This document shows positions 14,842-24,289 of a stretch of 64,000 bases of DNA, piece after piece. Under the pieces are notes generated by a model. That model did no database searches, was not told the DNA's origin, and was given only the letters and a program-made list of their open reading frames with translations. Made by a program: the position numbers and the translations under genes. Source of the DNA: Citreimonas salinaria (GTDB lineage Bacteria > Pseudomonadota > Alphaproteobacteria > Rhodobacterales > Rhodobacteraceae); contig NZ_FNPF01000002.1 of the NCBI RefSeq assembly GCF_900107235.1, forward strand, positions 310,001 to 374,000, given 5' to 3'. The stretch's first letter is position 1, and each line of letters begins with the position of its first letter.

Positions 14842-17625
14842 ATGTCCGCGATCGCCATCACCCACCTGCCGCGCCCCTTCGACCCCGACCGCGGCGCCGA
14901 GGCCCGCGCCGCCGCGCCTTGGGCGTCGGGTGATGTCGCCGCGCTGATCGAGGGCGCGGGCGGGTCCAGCCCCTATCTCAAGTCCCTGGTCGAGAAGGAG
15001 GCCGAGTGGCTGGGCCCCGCGCTCGACGATCCCGACGCCGCGCTGGCCGCGCAGGCCGCGGCGCTGTCGGGCACGGCGCATGACGCGCTGCCGGACGCGC
15101 TGCGGCAGGCCAAGCGGCGCATGGCGCTGCTGGTCGGGCTGTGCGACCTCGCCGGCGCCTGGCCGCTGGAACGCGTGACCGAGGCGCTGACCCGCTTCGC
15201 CGACATGGCCGTGGACCTTGCCCTGCGCGCCTGCGTCGGGCGCGAGATCGCCCGCGGCAAGCTGCCCGGCCAGACCGAGGCGGACATCGCCCAGGCCGGC
15301 GGCATGGTCGTGCTGGCGATGGGCAAGATGGGCGCGTTCGAGCTCAACTACTCGTCCGACATCGACCTGATCTGCCTCTTCGACGAAACCCGCTTCGGCG
15401 CGGACGACTACCACGAGGCGCGCGCCTCGCTGGTGCGGGCGACGCGAAAGATGACGGCGATGCTGTCGGACATGACCGGCGCCGGCTACGTGCTGCGCAC
15501 CGACCTGCGCCTGCGCCCCGACCCGGCGGTCACGCCCGTCTGCATGTCGATGGAGGCAGCCGAGCGCTATTACGAAAGCCTGGGCCGCACGTGGGAGCGC
15601 GCCGCCTACATCAAGGCGCGGCCCTGCGCCGGCGACATGCCGGCGGGAAACCGGTTCCTGGAAACGCTCACCCCGTTCGTCTGGCGCAAACACCTCGATT
15701 TCGCCGCGATCCAGGACGCGCACGACATGCGGCTGCGCATCCGCGCGCACAAGGGGCTGGGCGGGCCGATCACGCTGCCGGAGCACGACATGAAGCTGGG
15801 CCGCGGCGGCATCCGCGAGATCGAGTTCTTCACCCAGACGCGGCAATTGATCGCGGGCGGGCGCGACCCGGACCTGCGCACGCGCGGGACGGTGCCGGGT
15901 CTGTCGGTGCTGGCAGACAAGGGCTGGCTTCCGCGCGACGTGGCCGACACGCTGGCCGACCATTACCGCGCGCACCGCACGGTCGAGCATCGCCTGCAGA
16001 TGATCGCCGACGCGCAGACCCACATGCTGCCCCGCGACGACGACGGCTTTGCTCGGCTCGCCTGCCTGATGGGCGTGGACGAGGCCGAGATGCGCGCCGA
16101 CCTCAAGCGCCGCCTGACCGAGGTCCACGACCTGACCGAGGGCTTCTTCGCCCCGGACGCGGGGGGCGACGCCGGCGATGAAGACCTGCCCGAGGCGCTG
16201 CGCGACAGCGATCTGCCCGCGCGCTGGCCCAGCTATCCGGCCCTGCGCTCTAGCCGCGCGACCGAGATCTTCGCCCGGCTCGAGCCCGAGATCCTGCGCC
16301 GCCTCGCCGCCACGGCCCGCCCCGAGGAGGCGCTGGACCATTTCGACGGCTTCCTGCGCGGCCTGCCCGCGGGCGTGCAGCTTTTTTCCCTGTTCGAGGC
16401 GAACCCGCAGTTGATCGACCTGCTGGTCGACATCGTCGGCACCTCGGCCGATCTCGGGCACTACCTTGCGCGCAACGCCGAGGTGCTCGACGCGGTGATC
16501 GGCGGCGATTTCTTTGACGCGTGGCCGGGCCGCGCGGCGCTGCACCAGGGCCTGGCCGGCCGGCTGGGGCAGGAGGAGGACTACGAGCGGCAACTCGACA
16601 TGGCGCGGCGCTGGTGGCGCGAATGGCATTTCCGCGTCGGCGTGCACCTGCTGCGCGGGCTGATGGGCCCCGAGGAGGCCGGCCGCGCCTATGCCGACCT
16701 TGCCGATGCGACGGTGGCGGCGCTGTGGCCCGTGGTGCAGGCGCAGTTCTCGCGCAAGCACGGGCCCCCGCCGGGGCGCGGGGCGGCGGTGCTGGGCATG
16801 GGCAGCCTCGGCGCCGGGCGGCTGCACGCGCGATCCGACCTGGACCTGATCGTGATCTACGACGCCACAGGCGACGCGGCCTCGGACGGGCCGCGGCCGC
16901 TCTCGGCGCGGCCGTATTACGCCCGGCTGACGCAGGCGCTGATCACCGCGCTGACCGCGCAGACCGCCGAAGGGCGGCTTTACGAGGTGGACATGCGCCT
17001 GCGCCCCTCGGGCAAGCAGGGGCCGGTGGCGACCGCGCTGCCGGCGTTCCGCAGCTATCAGGCCGAAGAGGCCTGGACCTGGGAGCACCTCGCGCTGACC
17101 CGGGCCCGCGTGCTGGCGGGCCCCGCGGACCTTGGCGAAGAGATCGAGGCGCTGCGGCGCGAGCTTCTGTCAGCGCCGCGCGACCGCGACACGGTGCTGC
17201 GCGCGGTCGCGGATATGCGCGCGCGAATCGGCCGCGCGAAGGGGCGGGGCGATCCGTGGGATCTCAAGATCGGACCGGGACGGATGCAGGACATCGAGTT
17301 GCTGGCGCAGGCCGCGGCGCTGGTGCCGGGGCCGTCCGCGCGGCAGGTGAACCGCGCGCTGCGCCGCGCCGACTGGCTGGACGACGAGGATCGCGCCGCG
17401 CTGATCCGGGCCTATGAATTGCATTGGGCGGTGCAGATCGGCGCCCGGCTGGTCAGCGACAAGGCGCTCGACCCCGAGACGCTGGGCGCGCAGGGCTGCG
17501 CCTTCCTCACCCGCATCGCCGGGGTCGAGACGATGAGCGAGCTGAAGCGCGCGCTGGACGACCATGCCGCGCGGGCGGGTGCGATCCTGACCCGCGTGCT
17601 GCCCGATCCGGAGGAGGGCGCATGA
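14842..17625 (+). CDS. glnE: Glutamine synthetase adenylyltransferase/deadenylyltransferase
   Basis: A bifunctional enzyme that adds AMP to, and removes it from, glutamine synthetase in response to PII proteins, tuning nitrogen assimilation. The 927-residue protein has two nucleotidyltransferase halves: the deadenylylase half with GKMGAFELNYSSDIDLI near residue 160 and the adenylylase half with GMGSLGAGRLHARSDLDLIVIYD near residue 652. Each is followed by its helical domain. I chose ATG 14842 (MSAIAITHLPRPFDPDRG), the first start consistent with family sequences; an upstream in-frame ATG at 14800 would add 14 unconserved residues. Its stop overlaps the start of a small downstream gene. Confidence 0.95.
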   Translation: MSAIAITHLPRPFDPDRGAEARAAAPWASGDVAALIEGAGGSSPYLKSLVEKEAEWLGPALDDPDAALAAQAAALSGTAHDALPDALRQAKRRMALLVGLCDLAGAWPLERVTEALTRFADMAVDLALRACVGREIARGKLPGQTEADIAQAGGMVVLAMGKMGAFELNYSSDIDLICLFDETRFGADDYHEARASLVRATRKMTAMLSDMTGAGYVLRTDLRLRPDPAVTPVCMSMEAAERYYESLGRTWERAAYIKARPCAGDMPAGNRFLETLTPFVWRKHLDFAAIQDAHDMRLRIRAHKGLGGPITLPEHDMKLGRGGIREIEFFTQTRQLIAGGRDPDLRTRGTVPGLSVLADKGWLPRDVADTLADHYRAHRTVEHRLQMIADAQTHMLPRDDDGFARLACLMGVDEAEMRADLKRRLTEVHDLTEGFFAPDAGGDAGDEDLPEALRDSDLPARWPSYPALRSSRATEIFARLEPEILRRLAATARPEEALDHFDGFLRGLPAGVQLFSLFEANPQLIDLLVDIVGTSADLGHYLARNAEVLDAVIGGDFFDAWPGRAALHQGLAGRLGQEEDYERQLDMARRWWREWHFRVGVHLLRGLMGPEEAGRAYADLADATVAALWPVVQAQFSRKHGPPPGRGAAVLGMGSLGAGRLHARSDLDLIVIYDATGDAASDGPRPLSARPYYARLTQALITALTAQTAEGRLYEVDMRLRPSGKQGPVATALPAFRSYQAEEAWTWEHLALTRARVLAGPADLGEEIEALRRELLSAPRDRDTVLRAVADMRARIGRAKGRGDPWDLKIGPGRMQDIELLAQAAALVPGPSARQVNRALRRADWLDDEDRAALIRAYELHWAVQIGARLVSDKALDPETLGAQGCAFLTRIAGVETMSELKRALDDHAARAGAILTRVLPDPEEGA

Positions 17626-17882
17626 AAGGCGACGCGCTGGACCCCAAGGGGCTGATCCAGGACGCCTATCGCATCGAAGGCATCACCGAGGCGGAATGCC
17701 GCGTGATCTTCCTGGACTGGGCGCTGTCGATGGGAGAGGGCGATCTGGGCCCCCAGATCGCGGCGCTCCTGGAGCGGCACGGTGTGGAGGGGCATCCGAT
17801 GACGACCGTGCTGCGCGCCGGGCTGGACGGGCCGGTGACCCCCCGCCGGCGTGGCGGCCACCGCGCGCGGCCGCGGGGCTGA
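17622..17882 (+). CDS. Small conserved protein of unknown function downstream of glnE
   Basis: An 86-residue protein whose ATG overlaps the glnE stop codon (ATGA), which points to translational coupling. The N-terminal 70 residues are balanced and soluble (ALDPKGLIQDAYRIEGITEAECRVIFLDWALSM... GPQIAALLERHGVEGHPMTTVLRAGL); the last 15 are arginine-rich. I recognise no domain. Coupling to glnE might mean a role in nitrogen control, but that is only context. Confidence 0.75.
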   Translation: MKGDALDPKGLIQDAYRIEGITEAECRVIFLDWALSMGEGDLGPQIAALLERHGVEGHPMTTVLRAGLDGPVTPRRRGGHRARPRG

Positions 17883-17900
17883 ACCCGCAACCCGGCGTTA

Positions 17901-17979
17901 AGTGACCGCAATCGTGCCCGAAGTCCCCGTTTTCGCGCGGCCGGCTCCCATTACGTGCGGCCAGTGACCGTCATCGTGC
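17901..17979. repeat. Pair of 17-bp direct repeats
   Basis: AGTGACCGCAATCGTGC (17901-17917) and AGTGACCGTCATCGTGC (17963-17979) differ at two adjacent positions. They are spaced 62 bp apart and fill the gap between the glnE operon and the convergent eda. They may be a duplicated fragment or a protein-binding pair; no function is evident. Confidence 0.5.
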
Positions 17980-17988
17980 GGAAATCGG

Positions 17989-18627
17989 CTAGCGCAGCCC
18001 GGCCGCCTCGGCGGCGAGCGCGGTGATGCCCGCCCAGTCGCCGGCTTCCATCATGTCCTTCGGTGCGACCCAGCTGCCGCCGACGCAGAGCACGTTCGAC
18101 AGGCCTAGGTGATCGCCCGCGTTGCCCAGCGAGACGCCGCCGGTGGGGCAGAACCGCACTTGCGGGATCGGCGCGCCGATCGCCTTCAGCGCCTTGGCGC
18201 CGCCATTGGCCTCGGCCGGAAAGAACTTCTGCACGGAATAGCCACGCTCCAGCAGCGCCATCGCCTCGGTCGCCGTGGCCGCCCCCGGCAGCAGCGGCAG
18301 ATCGGCCTCCTCGCAGGCGTCCAGCAGCCGGTCGGTGGCGCCCGGCGACACGCCGAACCGCGCGCCGGCGTTCTTCGCTGCCTGCACGTCGGCCGGCGTC
18401 AGCAGCGTGCCCGCGCCGACGACGCCGCCCTCGACCGTGGCCATCTCGCCGATCGCGGCAAGCGCCGCGGGCGTGCGCAGCGTCACCTCGAGCACCGGCA
18501 GGCCGCCGCTGACCAATGCGCGCGCCAGCGGCAGCGCGTGCGCCACATCGTCGATCACCAGCACCGGGATCACCGGCGCCATACGGCAAAGTCTTTCGGT
18601 CTCGGTGCTTGCGTCCTGCGGAGTCAT
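17989..18627 (-). CDS. eda: KDPG/KHG aldolase (2-dehydro-3-deoxy-phosphogluconate aldolase)
   Basis: This class I aldolase splits 2-keto-3-deoxy-6-phosphogluconate into pyruvate and glyceraldehyde-3-phosphate, the last step of the Entner-Doudoroff pathway. The 212-residue product has the catalytic glutamate in LEVTLR (E47) and the Schiff-base lysine in VQKFFPAE (K134), then the phosphate-binding CPTGGVS segment. It lies 72 bp downstream of edd on the same strand, so the two form an Entner-Doudoroff operon, the main glucose route in many marine Rhodobacteraceae. Confidence 0.96.
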   Translation of the reverse strand: MTPQDASTETERLCRMAPVIPVLVIDDVAHALPLARALVSGGLPVLEVTLRTPAALAAIGEMATVEGGVVGAGTLLTPADVQAAKNAGARFGVSPGATDRLLDACEEADLPLLPGAATATEAMALLERGYSVQKFFPAEANGGAKALKAIGAPIPQVRFCPTGGVSLGNAGDHLGLSNVLCVGGSWVAPKDMMEAGDWAGITALAAEAAGLR

Positions 18628-18699
18628 GGTCGGGCCCTTACGTGCTGTGGCCGGGGCGGGTGCCCCGACGAGAATAGATGTATCTGAAAGAAGTCGCGG

Positions 18700-20505
18700 C
18701 TATACGACAACGCCCGCGCCGTAGGCGGCTTCGCCCACATTGGCGCGGAAGGCGGCGAAAAGTTCGCGCCCGACGCCGTGGCCGTTGGCCGACAGGTCGG
18801 CCTTCACCGGCTCGCGCGCGTCGAAATCGGGTGCGAGGCAGTCGATCGTGCCGGCTTCCGCGTCCACGCGCACGATGTCGCCGTCGCGCAGCCTGGCCAG
18901 CGGGCCGCCATCCGCCGCCTCGGGCGAGACGTGGATCGCCGCCGGCACCTTGCCCGACGCGCCCGACATGCGCCCGTCGGTCAGCAGCGCGACCTTGTGG
19001 CCGCGGTCCTGCATCACCGCCAGCGTGGGCACGAGGCCATGCAGTTCCGGCATGCCGTTCGACTTCGGCCCCTGGAAGCGCACCACGACCACTGTGTCCC
19101 GGTTCAACTCGCCCGCGCGGAAGGCAACCTTCACGTCCTCCTGCTCGGTGAAGATGCGCACCGGCGCCTCTATCACGCGGCGTTCGGGCGCCACGGCCGA
19201 GGTCTTGATCATGCCGCGGCCGAGATTGCCGGCCAGCTGGCGCATCCCGCCGGTGGCCTGGAACGGGTCCGAGGCCGGGCGCAGGATCTTGTCGTTCTGC
19301 GTCTCGGTCGGCGCGTCCTCCCACGTCAGGCGGCCGTCCTTCAGCTTCGGCTCCTGCCGGTAGCGCGTCAAACCGTCGCCGGCGACGGTCTGCACGTCGT
19401 CGTGCAGAAGGCCCGCATCCAGCAACTGGCCGATCATGTATTGCAACCCGCCCGCCGCGTGGAAATGGTTCACGTCCGCCAGCCCGTTGGGATAGACCTT
19501 GGCCATCAGCGGCGTGACCGAACTCAGCGCGTCGAAATCCTCGAGATCCAGCTCGATGCCCGCGGCGCGGGCCATCGCCGGCAGGTGGATCACCAGGTTG
19601 GTCGAACCGCCCGTGGCCATGAGCCCGACGATACCGTTGACGAAGGCCTTGGCGTCGAGGATGTCGCAGACCGGGCGGTAATCGTTGCCGAGCGCGGTGA
19701 TCTCCAGAGCGCGCGCGGTGCCGGCGCGGGTCAGCGCCTCGCGCATGTCGGTGCCGGGATTGACGAAGCTGGCGCCGGGCAGGTGCAGGCCCATGAACTC
19801 CATCAGCATCTGGTTGGAATTCGCGGTGCCGTAGAAGGTGCAGGTGCCCGGGCCGTGGTAGGATTCCATCTCGGCCTTCATCAATTCGTCGCGGCCGATC
19901 TCTCCGGCGGCGTAGCGCTGGCGCACGCGGGCCTTCTCGTCATTTGGAAGGCCGCTGGTCATGGGGCCGGCAGGCATGAAGATGCCGGGGATGTAGCCGA
20001 AGGTCGCCGCCGCGATCACCAGACCCGGCACGATCTTGTCGCACACGCCCAGATACGCGGCGGCGTCGAAGGTGTTGTGCGACAGCGCGACGCCTGCGGC
20101 CAGGGCGATCACGTCGCGCGAGAACAGGCTCAGCTCCATCCCGACCTGGCCTTGCGTGACGCCGTCGCACATCGCCGGCACGCCGCCCGCGACCTGCGCG
20201 GTGCCGCCGGCCTCGCGCGCCGCCTTGCGGATCACCTCGGGGTAGGTCTCGAACGGCTGATGCGCCGACAGCATGTCGTTGTAGGCGGTCACGATGCCAA
20301 GGTTTGGCGCGCGGTGCGCGGCGAGGCTGTCCTTGTCCTCTCCCATCGCGGCATAGGCGTGGGCCTGGTTGCCGCAGGTCAGGTGCGCGCGTCGTGGCCC
20401 TTCCTCGGCGGCGCGGCGCATGCGGTCGAGGTAGATGGCGCGCCTCTCGGCGGAACGCTCCTCGATCCGCTGGGTGACGCGGGCGACGGTGTCGTTGAGC
20501 GGCAT
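18700..20505 (-). CDS. edd: Phosphogluconate dehydratase
   Basis: This iron-sulfur dehydratase converts 6-phosphogluconate to KDPG in the Entner-Doudoroff pathway. Its 601 residues match the family length. Conserved segments include [35 protein letters not shown] (a cluster cysteine), [11 protein letters not shown] (second cysteine) and [17 protein letters not shown] (third cysteine), with [21 protein letters not shown] near the C-terminus. GGAGGATTCCC precedes the ATG. It is the first gene of edd-eda and diverges from the rlmI-like gene. Confidence 0.97.
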   Translation of the reverse strand: MPLNDTVARVTQRIEERSAERRAIYLDRMRRAAEEGPRRAHLTCGNQAHAYAAMGEDKDSLAAHRAPNLGIVTAYNDMLSAHQPFETYPEVIRKAAREAGGTAQVAGGVPAMCDGVTQGQVGMELSLFSRDVIALAAGVALSHNTFDAAAYLGVCDKIVPGLVIAAATFGYIPGIFMPAGPMTSGLPNDEKARVRQRYAAGEIGRDELMKAEMESYHGPGTCTFYGTANSNQMLMEFMGLHLPGASFVNPGTDMREALTRAGTARALEITALGNDYRPVCDILDAKAFVNGIVGLMATGGSTNLVIHLPAMARAAGIELDLEDFDALSSVTPLMAKVYPNGLADVNHFHAAGGLQYMIGQLLDAGLLHDDVQTVAGDGLTRYRQEPKLKDGRLTWEDAPTETQNDKILRPASDPFQATGGMRQLAGNLGRGMIKTSAVAPERRVIEAPVRIFTEQEDVKVAFRAGELNRDTVVVVRFQGPKSNGMPELHGLVPTLAVMQDRGHKVALLTDGRMSGASGKVPAAIHVSPEAADGGPLARLRDGDIVRVDAEAGTIDCLAPDFDAREPVKADLSANGHGVGRELFAAFRANVGEAAYGAGVVV

Positions 20506-20721
20506 GGGAATCCTCCGGTGTGCTAGATCCCGGACGGGCCGGGCGCGGTGGCGGCTTGCCGCCTATGTATGCGCGTTAGCGGTATCAGTAAAGCCGCGCG
20601 GCGCCGGTCCGCGCGTGGCATCGTCGCAGCGACAACGCGGCGGCCCGGCTTCGGGTTCGCCGGGCGCGGTTCGTAAGTCGCGGCCGCTTTCCTTGCGCCG
20701 CGCGGCGCGCTATGGCGAGGC

Positions 20722-21921
20722 ATGACAGACATGCCCGACCGCCCCGTCCTTCGCCTCAAGCCCAAGGCCAACGCCCGCGCCATCCGCCGCGGCGCACCCT
20801 GGGTGTTCGACAACGAACTGGTCCTGGACCGGCGCACCAAGGCGCTGGCGCCGGGCAGCATCGCCCGGCTGGAGGATGCCGAGCGCACGCCGCTGGGCAC
20901 GGTCGCGGTGAACACCGCCTCGCGCATCACCGGGCGGATGCTGGACCGCGACGCCGAGGCCGTGATCGACGGTGCATGGCTGCAGGGCCGGCTGTCCCGC
21001 GCGCTGGCGCTGCGCGAGCGGCTGTACGACGCGCCGTTCTACCGCCTCGTCCATGCCGAGGGCGACGGGATGCCCGGCGTGGTGATCGACCGCTTCGGCG
21101 ACACGGCCGTGATCCAGCCCAACGCCGCCTGGGCCGAGGTTCTGCTCGAGCCGCTGACCGACGCGCTGGTTGCGGTGACCGGCGTGACCAATGTGCTGAA
21201 GAATTCAGGCGGGCGCGGTCGCGCGCTGGAAGGGTTGGACGACGCCGACGCGGTGCTGCGCGGGACCGCGCCGGATGCGCCCGTGCCGGTGGCGATGAAC
21301 GGCGCCACCTACATGGCGGACCTGATGGGCGGGCAGAAAACCGGCCTGTTCTACGACCAGCGCGACAACCACGCCTTTGCCGCGCGGCTGGCCGGCGACG
21401 CGCGGGTGCTGGACGTGTTTTCCCACGTGGGCGGATTTGCGCTGGCGGCGCTGGCTGGGGGTGCGAGCCGCGCGCTGGCGGTCGACGGCTCCGCCCCGGC
21501 GCTCGACCTCGCCACGCGCGGCGCCGAGGCCAGCGGCTTTGCCGATCGGTTCGAGACGCGGCAGGGCGACGCCTTCGCCACGATGGAGGCGCTGGCCGAG
21601 GAAGGCGCGACCTTCGACTTGGTGATCTGCGACCCGCCCGCCTTCGCGCCGGGCAAGCCGGCGCTGGAAAAGGGCCTGCGTGCCTACGAACGCGTCGCAC
21701 GGCTAGCGGCGCCGCTGGTGGCCGAGGGTGGCACGCTGGTGCTCTGCTCGTGCTCGCACGCGGCGGACCTGTCGGCCTTCACCGGCGCCTGCCTGCGCGG
21801 CATCGGGCGCGCACACCGCTGGGCGCAGCTGCTCCACACCGGCGGTGCCGGGCCGGACCATCCGCTGCTCCCGCAGCTGGCGGAATCGGGCTACCTGAAG
21901 GCGCTGGTCTTCCGGCTGTGA
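20722..21921 (+). CDS. rlmI: Class I SAM-dependent rRNA methyltransferase (RlmI-like)
   Basis: A 399-residue methyltransferase that resembles RlmI, the 23S rRNA cytosine-5 methyltransferase. It has an N-terminal PUA-like domain (LRLKPKANARAIRRGAPWVFDNEL, residues 9-75), a middle domain with the signature PFYRLVHAEGDGMPGVVIDRFGD, and a C-terminal Rossmann fold with VLDVFSHVGGFALAALAGGA as SAM motif I and ICDPPAF as the catalytic motif IV. The nearby CSCSHAADL holds the cysteine typical of m5C enzymes. The exact target base cannot be proven. Its stop codon overlaps the GTG start of a PIN-domain gene. Confidence 0.88.
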   Translation: MTDMPDRPVLRLKPKANARAIRRGAPWVFDNELVLDRRTKALAPGSIARLEDAERTPLGTVAVNTASRITGRMLDRDAEAVIDGAWLQGRLSRALALRERLYDAPFYRLVHAEGDGMPGVVIDRFGDTAVIQPNAAWAEVLLEPLTDALVAVTGVTNVLKNSGGRGRALEGLDDADAVLRGTAPDAPVPVAMNGATYMADLMGGQKTGLFYDQRDNHAFAARLAGDARVLDVFSHVGGFALAALAGGASRALAVDGSAPALDLATRGAEASGFADRFETRQGDAFATMEALAEEGATFDLVICDPPAFAPGKPALEKGLRAYERVARLAAPLVAEGGTLVLCSCSHAADLSAFTGACLRGIGRAHRWAQLLHTGGAGPDHPLLPQLAESGYLKALVFRL

Positions 21922-22469
21922 AGGTCCTGCTGGACGCCTGCGTGCTGTATCCCACGGTAATGCGCGAGGTGCTGCTGGGCGCGGCCGAGCAGGGACTCTA
22001 CCGTCCGATCTGGTCCGCGCGCATCCTCGAGGAATGGGCGCGGGCGACGCGGAAACTGGGCCCCGAGGCCGAAGCACAGGCGCGCGGCGAGATCGCGTTC
22101 ATGGGCGCCGCTTGGCCCGGTTCCGCGGTCAGTTGGCCGCCCTCGCTGGAGGATCGCCTGTGGCTGCCGGACGCGAACGACGCGCATGTCCTCGCCGCAG
22201 CGATCGCGGGCTCGGCCGACATGATCGTGACCGTCAACGCCAAGGACTTTCCCCGTGGCCTGCTGGCCGAGGAGGGACTGAGCCGCGCCGATCCCGACGC
22301 CTTCCTTCTGGGGCTGTTCAAGGCCGACCCGAACGCGCTGCGCACCGCCTGCGCGGCGGTGCTGGACAAGGCGCGCGCCCTGTCGTCCGATCCGTGGGAA
22401 ATGCGCCCGCTGCTGAAGAAGGCGCGGCTGCCGCGGCTGGCCAAGGCGCTGGACCAGCCCCCGGCCTGA
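21918..22469 (+). CDS. PIN domain-containing protein (RSP_2648 type)
   Basis: A 183-residue predicted Mg-dependent ribonuclease of the PIN fold. It starts at GTG 21918, overlapping the rlmI stop codon, so it is translationally coupled. Acidic residues expected at a PIN active site are D6 (MKVLLDACVL), E39 (ILEEWAR), D85/D88 (LPDANDAHVLAA) and D110 (VNAKDFPRG). The length and the conserved C-terminal tail (WEMRPLLKKARLPRLAKAL) set it apart from VapC toxins, and no antitoxin gene is adjacent, so I do not call it a toxin-antitoxin module. I recall a Rhodobacterales family named after R. sphaeroides RSP_2648 with this architecture. Confidence 0.82.
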   Translation: MKVLLDACVLYPTVMREVLLGAAEQGLYRPIWSARILEEWARATRKLGPEAEAQARGEIAFMGAAWPGSAVSWPPSLEDRLWLPDANDAHVLAAAIAGSADMIVTVNAKDFPRGLLAEEGLSRADPDAFLLGLFKADPNALRTACAAVLDKARALSSDPWEMRPLLKKARLPRLAKALDQPPA

Positions 22470-22475
22470 CCCGCC

Positions 22476-22721
22476 TCAGGCCAGCGCGGGCTGGCCGCCC
22501 TCGGCGCCGCGCTTGGTCGCCGCGCGATAGCGCGCGATGACGCTGTAGACGCAGGCGCGCATCTCGCTGACGCCCCGGTATTCGCGCCCCGGCAGGACGA
22601 AGCGATGCTCGCCCACGCGCGCGGTCAGCACGTCGCCCGAGCGGCGCATGGCGAACGGCTTGATATCGTCGAGGACGCCCTCCACCGCATCGTCGTTCAG
22701 CGAGAAAATCTTGAGGCCCAT
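22476..22721 (-). CDS. Small protein of unknown function
   Basis: An 81-residue basic soluble protein starting MGLKIFSLNDDAVEGVLDDIKPF. A strong ribosome-binding site (AGAAGGAGCAGGAC) precedes the ATG, which supports its being a real gene. It has alternating strands (DVLTARVGEHRFVLPGREYRGVSEMRACVYSVIARYRAATK) but matches no domain I recognise. It converges with the PIN gene and diverges from the ABC ATPase gene. Confidence 0.7.
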   Translation of the reverse strand: MGLKIFSLNDDAVEGVLDDIKPFAMRRSGDVLTARVGEHRFVLPGREYRGVSEMRACVYSVIARYRAATKRGAEGGQPALA

Positions 22722-22950
22722 GTCCTGCTCCTTCTTTTTGTCGGGCGAAGCCGATGCGCGCGTCAGATGCCCCGAAGAGCGGGCCCGCGCATCAGCGACT
22801 CTAGAACGCGTTGATTAACGAAGTGTTCCCGACACTTGGCGCCCGGCGTCTGGCCGTTCTTGGGCGCGCCGGCTTGCGGGTTTCGCCCATGGAGGCTATC
22901 TGCCGCTCTGACCGACCGATTTGATCGGATATCCGCGCGGAAGGGCATGC

Positions 22951-24024
22951 ATGACCTCGCCTAGGCTTGAAACCCGCGACCTTGTGCGCCGCTTCGACGG
23001 CAAGGCCGTGGTCGACCACGTGTCGCTGTCGATCCTGCCGGGCAACGTCACCTGCCTGCTGGGGCCGTCGGGCTGCGGCAAATCCACCACCCTGCGCATG
23101 ATCGCCGGCGTCGAGCAGCAGGACGCGGGCGAGATCTACGTCGACGGCAGGCTTGTCTGCGACACCGTTACGCGGGTGCCGCCGGAAAAGCGGTCGGTCG
23201 GGCTGATGTTCCAGGATTTCGCGCTGTTCCCGCATCTCAGCGTGGCCGACAACGTGGCCTTCGGACTGAAGGGGCCGAAGGCGGCGCGGCGCAAGCGCGC
23301 GGGCGAGTTGCTGGAACGCGTCGGGCTGTCGCACCACTTCGACGGCTATCCCCACCAGCTTTCGGGTGGCGAGCAGCAGCGCGTGGCGCTGGCCCGCGCC
23401 ATCGCGCCCAAGCCCAAGGTCATGCTGATGGACGAGCCGTTCTCGGGGCTCGACAACCGGCTGCGTGACGGCATCCGCGACGACACGCTGGACCTGCTGA
23501 AGGAAGAGGGCACCGGCGTGCTGCTGGTCACCCACGAACCCGAAGAGGCGATGCGCATGGCCGACGAGATCGCGCTGATGCGCGACGGCCGGATCGTGCA
23601 GCTGGGCGCGCCCTACAACATCTACAACTCGCCCGCCGACAAGGCCGCGGTGGCGTTCTTCTCGGACGTGAACGTCCTGAGCGGGCGCGTGCAGGGGGCA
23701 CTGGTCGACACGCCCTTCGGGCAGTTCCTCGCCCCCGGCGTGCCCGATGGGGAGACGGTCGAGATCGTGTTCCGCCCGCAGCACGTGACCATCGACTTCG
23801 ACCGCAACGGCCGCGGCCCGAACCCGACCGAGATCGCAGGCACGCCGGCCCGCGGCGTGGTGCGGCGCGCGCGGTTCATGGGATCCGAAAGCCTGGTCGA
23901 GTTCCGCATGGATCACGACGGCCAGATCCTGCGCGCCACGGTGCCGAACGTGTTCCTGCCCAAGCCGGGCACGCCGCTCTGGCTGAGCGTCCGCCGCGAC
24001 CGCTGCTTCGTCTTCCCGGCCTAA
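22951..24024 (+). CDS. ABC transporter ATP-binding protein (FbpC/PotA-like), lone
   Basis: A 357-residue ATPase of the MalK/PotA/FbpC group. It has Walker A GPSGCGKST (38-46), Q-loop FQDFALFPHLSV, signature LSGGEQQRVALARA (137-150), Walker B VMLMDEP (D161-E162) and the switch histidine in THEPEEA (H195). The C-terminal 120 residues form a TOBE-type domain. I chose ATG 22951 because GGAAGG precedes it at the right distance; an in-frame TTG lies at 22921. No permease or binding-protein gene is adjacent, so it must pair with a membrane component elsewhere. Iron(III), polyamine or another substrate are all possible. Confidence 0.88.
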   Translation: MTSPRLETRDLVRRFDGKAVVDHVSLSILPGNVTCLLGPSGCGKSTTLRMIAGVEQQDAGEIYVDGRLVCDTVTRVPPEKRSVGLMFQDFALFPHLSVADNVAFGLKGPKAARRKRAGELLERVGLSHHFDGYPHQLSGGEQQRVALARAIAPKPKVMLMDEPFSGLDNRLRDGIRDDTLDLLKEEGTGVLLVTHEPEEAMRMADEIALMRDGRIVQLGAPYNIYNSPADKAAVAFFSDVNVLSGRVQGALVDTPFGQFLAPGVPDGETVEIVFRPQHVTIDFDRNGRGPNPTEIAGTPARGVVRRARFMGSESLVEFRMDHDGQILRATVPNVFLPKPGTPLWLSVRRDRCFVFPA

Positions 24025-24025
24025 C

Positions 24026-24289
24026 CTAGCCGCGCGGACCGGTTTCCCGCGCGTCCCGTTCCGCCGTGTCCAGCCGCGCCTTCAGGCGCCGCAGCACGAA
24101 GACCCGCATGGCCGAGGCAAGGCCGGTGCCGGGTTCGCGCGCGGCGTCGATCTCGGCGGCCAGAGCCTCGATCGGCTTGGCCTCGGCGCGGGCGATGGCG
24201 CGGAACTCGGCCCAGAACTCGTCCTCCAGCGAGACCGAGGTGCGGTGCCCGCGCAGGGTGAGCGAGTGCTTGACCGGCGGGCCGCTCAT
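24026..24289 (-). CDS. Ribbon-helix-helix domain protein
   Basis: An 87-residue protein whose N-terminal half fits the RHH_4 type of DNA-binding domain (KHSLTLRGHRTSVSLEDEFWAEFRAIARAEAKPIEALAAEID), followed by a helix VLRRLKARLDTAERDA. RHH proteins bind DNA as dimers through an N-terminal beta ribbon. Its start codon overlaps the stop of the DUF4169 gene upstream, making it the last of a coupled three-gene set (CorC-like, DUF4169, RHH). It converges with the ABC ATPase gene, one base away. Confidence 0.83.
   Translation of the reverse strand: MSGPPVKHSLTLRGHRTSVSLEDEFWAEFRAIARAEAKPIEALAAEIDAAREPGTGLASAMRVFVLRRLKARLDTAERDARETGPRG

Noticed and set aside
21918-22469. VapC-type toxin of a toxin-antitoxin pair
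   Set aside because: No small antitoxin gene is adjacent, the protein is longer than VapC, and it is coupled to an rRNA methyltransferase gene.
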